From Bacteroidia bacterium (GTDB lineage: Bacteria > Bacteroidota > Bacteroidia > AKYH767-A > OLB10): DNA of 33,696 nucleotides. The notes under the pieces were generated by a model that saw only the letters and a program-made list of their open reading frames with translations, made no database searches and had not been told where the DNA came from. This document shows positions 8,922 through 15,314 of this stretch, piece after piece; positions within the stretch are counted from its first letter, which is position 1; every line of letters begins with the position of its first letter. The DNA lies in the NCBI GenBank assembly GCA_023262505.1, contig JALRAP010000021.1, forward strand, positions 1 through 33,696, read 5' to 3'. The position numbers and the translations under genes are program-made.

Positions 8922-9823
8922 TGATGATTAGATTATTGGCGTTTGCTGTAATGATGCAGCTGCCGTTTGTAGCCCATGCACAATTGGAACGGGAGGAGTT
9001 GTATTCGATTCCCAGCAACCTCATCATGGGTGAAGGGCAGTTCAATTTCAAAATGGCCGTGAATTCGGAGGAGGTTATTGCCTTCAACTCCTGCAACCGT
9101 CCGATGGTGTACTTCATCAAGGATGGCAAAGTGCTCGACTCGCTGAAGTTGGAATACAAGGGTTGTGTACGGAACATGGAATTCGACGAGCACGACAACT
9201 TGTTGATCATGGACAACGAAGAGACGACCATTTACCGTTTCCACAACCGCACCAAGGCGCAGGAGAAGCTGCCCTATAAAAAACCCGAAGATTGGTACCG
9301 CGCGCAAAACCATTGGTACCAGTTCTTCGAAATCGGTTCCATCCCCACCTTTTACAACAACCGAGAATACCTGCAGGACTTCTACTACACCCGATTCGAT
9401 TACACCTACAACCTGTATCTGAACTACAACAACGGCTACATCTACCAATACGCCTACAACTTCATCCGCAAGGTAGGAAACCGCAAAACCTACCTGGCTT
9501 TGAAAAAGGATGATTTATGGTTCAGCGACCGGTTAAGCAACAAGTGCAAGATGCTGTTGATTGATTTGGAACGCGAGCAGATCGTGTATTACAACCGCGC
9601 CTTGGTCTTGATGTTCGAGGATTTCAAGAAGGGCACCATTCAAGAGTACAATAGCAACGTGCCGAAAAGCGAACCCGTGCAGCTCGACTACGCCACCAAC
9701 AAGCTACAAGAGAAAATCTGGGGCGTAAGCAAATTCGACAAGGAGCGGATTTGGTTTGCGGCTTATACGATGGTGAAAAATCCAATGCCAACACCAAAGC
9801 AGTCGACACCAATAAAGAGGTAA
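8918..9823 (+). CDS. Secreted tyrosine-rich protein of unknown function, last gene of efflux operon
   Basis: I do not recognise this 301-residue protein. It starts at ATG 8918, overlapping the pump's stop (ATGA), so translation is probably coupled. A signal peptide (LLAFAVMMQLPFVAHAQ) predicts export to the periplasm or outer membrane. Residues about 75-110 (YFIKDGKVLDSLKLEYKGCV, then a D-rich turn) read like one or two blades of a beta-propeller. Residues about 146-187 are strikingly rich in Tyr and Asn (YNNGYIYQYAYN). There is no lipobox. The last 22 residues (VKNPMPTPKQSTPIKR) look unlike the rest; another frame there reads DGEKSNANTKAVDTNKEVK to a stop at a similar point, so an indel near 9770 is possible. 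It marks the edge of the higher-GC sequence. Confidence 0.8.
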   Translation: MMMIRLLAFAVMMQLPFVAHAQLEREELYSIPSNLIMGEGQFNFKMAVNSEEVIAFNSCNRPMVYFIKDGKVLDSLKLEYKGCVRNMEFDEHDNLLIMDNEETTIYRFHNRTKAQEKLPYKKPEDWYRAQNHWYQFFEIGSIPTFYNNREYLQDFYYTRFDYTYNLYLNYNNGYIYQYAYNFIRKVGNRKTYLALKKDDLWFSDRLSNKCKMLLIDLEREQIVYYNRALVLMFEDFKKGTIQEYNSNVPKSEPVQLDYATNKLQEKIWGVSKFDKERIWFAAYTMVKNPMPTPKQSTPIKR

Positions 9824-9890
9824 AATAATATAAGAGACCTTAGAAGCCTAGTATGAGTTAATAGGTGCAATTCCTTCACGTATTCCCAAC

Positions 9891-10952
9891 TCAACTTTTA
9901 ATTAACCAACTGCGCAAACCCAATGCCGGCTTTTCGATGAGCCTCCATGATACAATAGCAAACGGTAGTGTGCAGACTATCGATAGCATAACCATCGGAA
10001 AAACCGTGAGTTTAAATGGAGAAAGGTATACGATTAGCTGTTGTATTGGAAAAGCATAGAGGAAAAATCCGTAAGAGAAATCCCCGTAGCGACCGAAGTC
10101 ATTGAACTTGATTTTTTTTGAGAACGATATTGATAACACCAGATATGGCAAAATCCAAGCAATCATTATCTGTGGAATAATACCGAGTTGGATCAGAACA
10201 CAAACCACTCCACAAAAAGCCCAACCAAGCCAACCGAATCTTAAACTATTACGGAATTGGTAAAAAACCATACCGGTTGAAAAGTAAATCAACAGAGGGA
10301 GAAAATTCTTGAAATCAATCCCAAACACTGGCAACACAACAACATCAAGGATTGGTTGGAAGAGCCAATATGAAATGAACAGCATCAAAGCGAATAAAAG
10401 CGTGGCATATCGATTCTCAAGCACCTTGAATGATCCCAATACCACCAAAAGCATATAACAGGTAAACTCATAAGGTAGCGTCCACAGGGAGCCATTAACG
10501 GATCCTGGATGGGGATTGCTTTCAAAAACTCCCGGTAATTGGTAGTACATCCTGTACAGCGAAATGTTCTGCAGGTATTTTGCAGTTATTGGCGATGCGA
10601 AATAGTCAGCGAGGTTTAAGGTTGTCAAGCACGGCCCGAGAACCAAAACAGAAAGCAGCACAACACCGATCAAAGCGGGGAAGATCCGAAGCAAGCGGGA
10701 AACAAAAAAACCATAAACACTTTTCCGTTTCTCCCAGCTACGCGATACCAGAAATCCACTGACGATAAAAAACACACAAACGCCCAAGGTTTGCATGCGC
10801 AAACCGAAAATCGCATGGAACGGGTCGAAAGAAAAGCCTTGGTTGTAAAGAATGGCCGGTGCGTGGCCGATTAAAACAAATAATGCTGCTACCAACCTAA
10901 TAAGGTCGAAGTTGTTCGAACGGCGCTCTAAATCACCATCTAATATCATCAT
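9891..10952 (-). CDS. Membrane acyltransferase, acyltransferase family 3 (OafA-like)
   Basis: A 353-residue polytopic membrane protein of the acyltransferase-3 family, which moves acetyl or other acyl groups onto surface sugars such as O-antigen or exopolysaccharide. Around ten hydrophobic segments are visible. The conserved N-terminal block NNFDLIRLVAALFVLIGHAP contains the likely catalytic His30. The motif VSGFLVSRSWEKR and the loop SLWTLPYEFTCYM (about 152-164) are also typical. It lies in the AT-richer block with a second, divergent member of the same family 1.6 kb away, on the same strand. The acceptor glycan is unknown. The start is ATG 10952; ATG 10949 is equally possible. Confidence 0.9.
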   Translation of the reverse strand: MMILDGDLERRSNNFDLIRLVAALFVLIGHAPAILYNQGFSFDPFHAIFGLRMQTLGVCVFFIVSGFLVSRSWEKRKSVYGFFVSRLLRIFPALIGVVLLSVLVLGPCLTTLNLADYFASPITAKYLQNISLYRMYYQLPGVFESNPHPGSVNGSLWTLPYEFTCYMLLVVLGSFKVLENRYATLLFALMLFISYWLFQPILDVVVLPVFGIDFKNFLPLLIYFSTGMVFYQFRNSLRFGWLGWAFCGVVCVLIQLGIIPQIMIAWILPYLVLSISFSKKIKFNDFGRYGDFSYGFFLYAFPIQQLIVYLSPFKLTVFPMVMLSIVCTLPFAIVSWRLIEKPALGLRSWLIKS

Positions 10953-11117
10953 GGCATTGGTAGAACCAGCAAGTCATTAAGCCATAAATATATGAAGAAA
11001 AAATCTTAAGCACCATCAATTGCATCAGCGATGTTTCGCATCAGAACATAATTCATAAAAGAAGAGAACCACTACCATTATTGTTAAAACTCAAATAAAA
11101 TGTCCTGATCAAAGTAT

Positions 11118-11504
11118 CTATTCAAGGGAATCCATATCAAGCAGGTTGTCTGTAATTCCGTATTTGGATGTAAGCACTTTCAAAGCATCCAACAACGCTC
11201 CGAATTCCGAAGGATAGGCATTACTGCCATAGCATTTATACTTGACTGCTTCGCTTTCAAACTCCAACTCCCATTGTGTTCCATCCAGGATGGTGGAATC
11301 GTAATTACGTTTCCATTTCAAGCTTTTCAATAATGAAACCAGATTATCAAAATCCGAATCGCCTAATACAGAAACCTTGTAGTCCGGTTTGTCCAAATCA
11401 ATAGGCCTTGGAATATGTGAAACAAAAAAAAGCAACACATGATCTTTAAGTCTTACCTCAAAACGCCCGCTGAAATACCCTCCTATCGAAAAACGAAACT
11501 TCAT
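11118..11504 (-). CDS. Small conserved-looking protein of unknown function
   Basis: A 128-residue soluble protein with no signal peptide or membrane segment. It alternates short hydrophobic strands (FRFSIGGYFSGRFEVRL) with acidic and aromatic stretches. The central part, DGTQWELEFESEAVKYKCYG followed by SNAYPSEFGALLDAL, has the look of a small alpha/beta domain; I associate the W-E-L...YGSNAYP pattern with short uncharacterised bacterial proteins but cannot name a family. It sits alone, 165 bp upstream of the acyltransferase at 9891-10952 and in the same direction, within AT-rich sequence. A small immunity-like protein is possible, but no toxin is present. Confidence 0.65.
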   Translation of the reverse strand: MKFRFSIGGYFSGRFEVRLKDHVLLFFVSHIPRPIDLDKPDYKVSVLGDSDFDNLVSLLKSLKWKRNYDSTILDGTQWELEFESEAVKYKCYGSNAYPSEFGALLDALKVLTSKYGITDNLLDMDSLE

Positions 11505-11799
11505 TTTGGTTATTAATTAAATCGGAACAACCTTATTTCATCATCGTCAAATGCCTGTCAATAGGGATAGGATTCCCCCTTCTCGTCCTCGTCTGATAGC
11601 CATCGGACTGAAGCGCTGGCCTTTGGCATGGGACGAGGATGTGTAGAATTGCAACTTTTGTATACTGAGTAATAATCGCTTGGAGCAGAAATCGTTTTTG
11701 TCATCATCAATAATAGGGCTATGCGTAGATCTTAATTTAATTTTAATGAGACCTAATAAATGTTTCCAATCAAAAATAAATAAAATCTGAGGAAGATTT
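11505..11799. other. Intergenic stretch with a GC-rich patch
   Basis: The 295 bp between the small protein and the GNAT gene contain no convincing reading frame. Most is AT-rich, especially 11700-11790, but 11570-11640 is clearly GC-richer and holds an inverted repeat (listed separately). No promoter matching the Bacteroidota consensus is obvious on the minus strand ahead of 11504. Confidence 0.5.
11586..11639. repeat. GC-rich inverted repeat, REP-like
   Basis: TCCTCGTC at 11586-11593 is the exact reverse complement of GACGAGGA at 11632-11639, with a 38-base GC-rich loop between. The arms lie in a patch of about 70 bp that contrasts sharply with the AT-rich surroundings. It could be a dispersed intergenic (REP-like) element or a remnant of a lost gene. 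A single copy is seen here, so its repeat nature is not proven. Confidence 0.4.
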
Positions 11800-12378
11800 T
11801 CAGGGAATCAACCTCATAAACCAAAACTCAATACCTTCTGCTTCATCAGTCCAGTGATGGTAGGTTTCAAAACCTGATCTTTCGTAGGCCATTTGATTCC
11901 GCTTCAAGGTTGTTTCCAGATAAATTGGAAGGTTCCTAGTCCTGGCCTCCGCCATGATACCGTCCCGCAACTCAAATGCGGCGCCTGCTCCGTCCTTCAA
12001 AACGCCCAAGAACCAGCAATACATATAGTCTTTATTCTTAGGTCGTTGCTTGTTTCTGTACGACTCGCGCCATAGCAGCTTTGGTATGCGGAGTATATTA
12101 ACGGCTGAAATCAGGAAACGAAACTGGAAATGCAACAAGCTCCAAGAAAACAGCTCCGAATTAGGAAAATAACACAGAGCTACACCTTTTTCGTTTGAAG
12201 AGATATAGACTCCCTTGTGAAGATGGGCCTTGACAAATGCGTATTCAGCCAAAGTTCGAATCGACTTGTTATGGTCTCGTCGCTTCTTTAGCATCCAACA
12301 CACCCCCGGATTGTCCTTAAAGGTTTCAGCGATGATCGCAATTACCGTGTCCTTATCAGACCAAGTTGCCTTTCGCAT
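11800..12378 (-). CDS. GNAT-family N-acetyltransferase
   Basis: A 192-residue protein starting at ATG 12378 (MRKATWSDKDTVIAIIAETF), the classic opening of a GNAT acetyltransferase. The acetyl-CoA-binding region reads CWFLGVLKDGAGAAFELRDG at about residues 121-140, followed by the late strand-helix unit IYLETTLKRNQMAYERSGFE. It is predicted to be cytosolic and to transfer an acetyl group from acetyl-CoA to an amine; the substrate is unknown. The pyrophosphate loop KDGAGAA deviates somewhat from R/Q-x-x-G-x-G/A. It lies between two membrane acyltransferases on the same strand, so a role in surface-sugar modification is possible but only inferred. Confidence 0.82.
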   Translation of the reverse strand: MRKATWSDKDTVIAIIAETFKDNPGVCWMLKKRRDHNKSIRTLAEYAFVKAHLHKGVYISSNEKGVALCYFPNSELFSWSLLHFQFRFLISAVNILRIPKLLWRESYRNKQRPKNKDYMYCWFLGVLKDGAGAAFELRDGIMAEARTRNLPIYLETTLKRNQMAYERSGFETYHHWTDEAEGIEFWFMRLIP

Positions 12379-12589
12379 ATTTTATAAGTTCAATGGCTGG
12401 CACAAACCACCAAAAGCAATTAAAATTAATAGGAAAAACATCAAACCGATAATATTAATAGCCTTCTTGAAACCATAGTGTTTTCATTAATGATAATAAA
12501 ATTAAAATGCTTCCCCTGATGCAATTCTGAAGCAATGCTTTATATCCCATTTTGGGGTCAATCAAGACATCATCTTTGCTGCACAGGGA
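12379..12589. other. AT-rich intergenic stretch without a clear gene
   Basis: This 211 bp spacer lies between the GNAT gene and the second acyltransferase gene. On the minus strand a short hydrophobic reading frame (IGLMFFLLILIAFGG) ends near 12382, but it lacks an upstream ATG and has a TGA just before it. It may be a remnant of a membrane-protein gene or chance. No terminator hairpin or consensus promoter was found. Confidence 0.4.
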
Positions 12590-13699
12590 TTATCCAGCAC
12601 TTTTTATAGTTGAATATTTTTCCTTCATATCTAAAAAACGCTTTTCAAAGTAATGATACGAAACATAGGAAACTGCTATAGTGGAAGCAAAAACAGCGAG
12701 ATAAACAGTAAGATAACTCCAAACATTTGCATCATCAGGTGCGATAAGTATTTTTGATAGGTAAAACGTGATTAGCGGGTGAATAACATAAATTCCATAG
12801 GATATTCTACCCAAGAAGTCGAAAATTGAACCATTCAAATTCACTATTCTGTTTTTCTTTTCTATCTGACCGATGATTAGGAAAACGGTAACAAGGGATA
12901 TGATTTCATTGTCAATGAAAGATGCAACATGAAACATGTTGATAGCAACGAGTAGGATAATAACCCACGAAACAAGCTGCGCGATTTTGTTGTCTGTAAC
13001 TCGCAGAAACAATGCGTGCTTTTGATGATACAGGACGGCCCCTATTGCTCCGATTAACATGCATTGGAACCTTGTGGTATGGATTGCGTCATAAAGCAAA
13101 CTTGTTTTTCCGTTCAGCAAGTTAATGTCAAATAGTCGTACTGCTGTTTTAAAAGCAATTAATGCCAAAAAAATGATTGCCGTGATCTTTAATATGGACT
13201 TTGACTTTTTAACGACCCAAGGCCAAAAAGAATAAAACTGCTCCTCCACACCCAGCGACCAGAAATGTGACAAAAACGGGATTTGTCCGCCAAATATGAA
13301 TGGAATGTTCGCTAATAGGAAAATGTAAAAAAGAATGGACGCGTTCTCATATGAAAAATCGAAAAAGCATGCTGTTAAGAGTGTTAATCCGAAGAACAAA
13401 TAATAAAGCGGCCATATGCGCAGGATCCTTCTTATGTAGAAGTTACGGATATTGATTTCACCTTTCTTTTTTTCTTCCAAAAGCAGGTATGTAATTAGAA
13501 ATCCGCTAAGGGCGAAAAATATGGATACGCCAAAGTCTGCCAATAATGTTGCTCTTGCATTTCCATTCGCAAACCTTCCTAAAACAAATCGGTCAAGTCC
13601 GAACTGACCTAAACCTTGTGTGGTGTGCGAAAAAACTACTGCAAGCGAAGCTATGGCCCTTATTCCATTCAGTCCACTAAAATGTACCCTATCCTTCAA
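12590..13699 (-). CDS. Membrane acyltransferase, acyltransferase family 3 (OafA-like)
   Basis: A 369-residue polytopic membrane protein. The N-terminal GLNGIRAIASLAVVFSHTT supplies the probable catalytic His25. GVSIFFALSGFLITYLLLEE and the loop SHFWSLGVEEQFYSFWPW (about 144-161) are hallmarks of the OafA/NodX acyltransferase-3 family, which O-acylates cell-surface or secreted polysaccharides. There is no C-terminal SGNH domain, so it is the short form. The start is uncertain: the frame opens with TTG at 13699 and no early in-frame ATG exists. A TAGTTTTG box overlaps that TTG, so the true start or promoter may differ. Composition is markedly AT-rich compared with the efflux operon, suggesting horizontal origin. 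Confidence 0.9.
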   Translation of the reverse strand: MKDRVHFSGLNGIRAIASLAVVFSHTTQGLGQFGLDRFVLGRFANGNARATLLADFGVSIFFALSGFLITYLLLEEKKKGEINIRNFYIRRILRIWPLYYLFFGLTLLTACFFDFSYENASILFYIFLLANIPFIFGGQIPFLSHFWSLGVEEQFYSFWPWVVKKSKSILKITAIIFLALIAFKTAVRLFDINLLNGKTSLLYDAIHTTRFQCMLIGAIGAVLYHQKHALFLRVTDNKIAQLVSWVIILLVAINMFHVASFIDNEIISLVTVFLIIGQIEKKNRIVNLNGSIFDFLGRISYGIYVIHPLITFYLSKILIAPDDANVWSYLTVYLAVFASTIAVSYVSYHYFEKRFLDMKEKYSTIKSAG

Positions 13700-13709
13700 A
13701 ACTATTTAC

Positions 13710-13776
13710 AATTTACTATTGACAATTGACAATTTATCATTGACAAATTATCATTGACAAATTATCATTGACAAAT
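13710..13776. repeat. 14-bp tandem repeat
   Basis: Three exact copies of TATCATTGACAAAT lie head to tail at 13735-13748, 13749-13762 and 13763-13776. They are preceded by degenerate shorter versions (ATTGACAATTGACAATT) from about 13718. The array sits between the start of the acyltransferase gene and the end of the ZIP transporter gene. There are no spacers, so this is a simple tandem repeat and not a CRISPR. Confidence 0.85.
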
Positions 13777-13792
13777 TGCCAACGAACATTTT

Positions 13793-14617
13793 TCATCCCA
13801 AAGCCACATCCAACACCATCATCACCACAAAACCTCCGATGAAACCCAGCACGGCGATGTCGGTGTATTTGTCGCGTTGCGTTTCGGGAATCACCTCCTC
13901 CACCACCACGAAAATCATGGCGCCTGCGGCAAAAGCCAAGGCGAAAGGCAATATGGGTTGCATATAAATAACAGCCGCTGCACCTAACACGCCGGCAATC
14001 GGCTCTACGATCGCCGACATTTGTCCGTACCAGAAACTCTTGAACCTCGACAAACCCATCCGCCGCAAAGGCATCGCCACAGCAAACCCCTCCGGAAAAT
14101 TCTGAATGCCGATACCAATGGCCAAGGTTATCGCAGCCGGTATCATGGCCTCGCCGCCCCCCATGCTGGAGGCTCCAAACAAAACCCCCACTGCAAGACC
14201 CTCTGGAATATTGTGCAGTGTGATTGCCAATATCAATAACGTGTTCTTCTGCCATCGTGTCTTCATGCCCTCTGTTTCCCCTTCGCCAAAGTTGATGTGC
14301 AAGTGTGGCATCATCTTGTCGAGACCGAATATGAACAATGCGCCCGCCAGAAAACCAACCGCTGCAGGCATCCATTCCATGCCGGGATAAAGCGCTTCAG
14401 AGTATTCGATACTTGGCGCCAGCAACGACCAGAAACTTGCGGCAACCATCACACCTCCGGTAAATCCGAGCATAACATCCAGCACCGCACGGTTCAAGGT
14501 GCGGAAGAAAAAAACCAACGCAGCACCCGCGGCTGTCAGCAACCAGGTGAAGGTAGTGGCGAGCAATGCCGCATACACAGGACCGATTTCCTTACAAAAC
14601 GCTATCAGTTGCTCCAT
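13793..14617 (-). CDS. ZIP-family divalent metal transporter
   Basis: A 274-residue inner-membrane protein with about eight hydrophobic segments, of the ZIP (ZupT/GufA-like) family that brings zinc or other divalent metals into the cytosol. The two metal-site helices are intact: HNIPEGLAVGVLFG at about 134-147 (TM4) and QNFPEGFAVAMPLRR near 171-185 (TM5), each with the conserved Pro-Glu. A short His-containing loop (MPHLHINFGEG) lies before TM4. The start is ATG 14617 (MEQLIAFCKE); an upstream ATG at 14635 adds six residues unlike the family. No metal-responsive regulator is adjacent. Simple repeats lie on both sides. Confidence 0.93.
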   Translation of the reverse strand: MEQLIAFCKEIGPVYAALLATTFTWLLTAAGAALVFFFRTLNRAVLDVMLGFTGGVMVAASFWSLLAPSIEYSEALYPGMEWMPAAVGFLAGALFIFGLDKMMPHLHINFGEGETEGMKTRWQKNTLLILAITLHNIPEGLAVGVLFGASSMGGGEAMIPAAITLAIGIGIQNFPEGFAVAMPLRRMGLSRFKSFWYGQMSAIVEPIAGVLGAAAVIYMQPILPFALAFAAGAMIFVVVEEVIPETQRDKYTDIAVLGFIGGFVVMMVLDVALG

Positions 14618-14673
14618 GGTGACAAGATTACACAATTAAACAATTGGTTTGGAAAAGTTAAATTGAACTTAGT

Positions 14674-14701
14674 GGCATGTGACATGTGACAAGTGATAAG
14701 T
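14674..14701. repeat. Degenerate 7-bp tandem repeat
   Basis: Four consecutive 7-mers, GGCATGT, GACATGT, GACAAGT and GATAAGT, lie between the ZIP gene and the EVE gene. They fit a GRYAWGT unit. No coding or promoter role is apparent. Confidence 0.7.
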
Positions 14702-14704
14702 GCC

Positions 14705-14722
14705 GACCGATAGCAATCGGTC
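14705..14722. repeat. Perfect hairpin within an intergenic repeat mosaic
   Basis: GACCGAT (14705-14711), loop AGCA, and ATCGGTC (14716-14722) form a perfect 7-bp stem. No T-run follows, so it is not a typical terminator. A second element, running from CCCTTCGACC to GAACTCAGGG at 14731-14756, has complementary CCCT/AGGG ends and resembles the dispersed intergenic elements seen in many Bacteroidota genomes. Confidence 0.6.
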
Positions 14723-14777
14723 TCCCGGTACCCTTCGACCGTTCGATGAACTCAGGGCAAGCAAGCTCAGAGCGGCG

Positions 14778-14813
14778 CTGGTACTGCCACTGGTACTGGT
14801 ACTGGTACTGCTT
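14778..14813. repeat. CTGGTA hexamer tandem repeat
   Basis: Six head-to-tail hexamers: CTGGTA, CTGCCA, CTGGTA, CTGGTA, CTGGTA, CTGCTT. They end 69 bp before the EVE-domain gene. Copy number of such a repeat could vary between strains. Confidence 0.85.
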
Positions 14814-14882
14814 CCCGCTATCGCCTCCCGCCACCTACCACCTCAAAATATTCCCTAATTTAGACCTCCCAATAGAACGACC

Positions 14883-15296
14883 GTGCAGTACTGGCTGGTG
14901 AAATCCGAACCCTTTGTATATTCCTGGGATGAATTTGTTGCCGATGGGGAAACCTGTTGGAGCGGCGTTCGCAACTACCTGGCCCGCAACCATTTGAGAG
15001 GAATGAAAAAGGGTGACTTGGTGATGTTTTACCATAGCAACGAAGGGCTTGAAGTTGTTGGAATCGCCAAAGTTTCGAAAACCGCTTACCAGGATCCCAC
15101 CATCGACGACGACCGCTGGTCGGCTGTTGACCTGAAACCGCACAAGGCGCTCAAAAATCCGGTGTCACTTAAAACCATTAAAACCGAGCCACGCCTCAAA
15201 GACATTGCCCTCATCCGGTTAAACCGCTTATCCGTAATCCCGCTCACCGAGCAGGAATTCGATACCATTCTCGATCTATCAACCCGAAAAGCCTGA
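14883..15296 (+). CDS. EVE domain-containing protein
   Basis: A 137-residue cytosolic protein made entirely of one EVE domain, a PUA-like fold that in known members reads modified bases in nucleic acids. Visible hallmarks are YWLVKSEPFVYSWDEFV at the N-terminus, WSGVRNYLARNHLRGMKKGD near residues 30-49 and VMFYHSNEGLEVVGIAKV after it, followed by YQDP and the W-x-x-VDL strand. The start is GTG 14883, which places MQYWLVKSEP in the expected position. The TonB-dependent receptor gene begins 18 bp downstream, so they may share a transcript. No restriction or methylase gene is nearby. Family assignment is firm; the cellular role is not known. Confidence 0.93.
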   Translation: MQYWLVKSEPFVYSWDEFVADGETCWSGVRNYLARNHLRGMKKGDLVMFYHSNEGLEVVGIAKVSKTAYQDPTIDDDRWSAVDLKPHKALKNPVSLKTIKTEPRLKDIALIRLNRLSVIPLTEQEFDTILDLSTRKA

Positions 15297-15314
15297 AAAG
15301 GCATCCCACCGATT

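Noticed and set aside
9865-10059. 64-codon plus-strand frame at the edge of the acyltransferase block
   Set aside because: Antisense to the end of the acyltransferase gene and without features.
13735-13776. Possible CRISPR-like array
   Set aside because: Units are 14 bp and contiguous with no spacers, and no cas genes are present.
13737-14375. 212-codon minus-strand frame overlapping the ZIP gene
   Set aside because: Out-of-frame Gly/Arg/His/Cys-rich translation of the ZIP gene that ends in the 14-bp tandem repeat.
14705-14722. Rho-independent terminator
   Set aside because: Perfect hairpin, but no T-run follows on either strand and it is not directly after a gene end.
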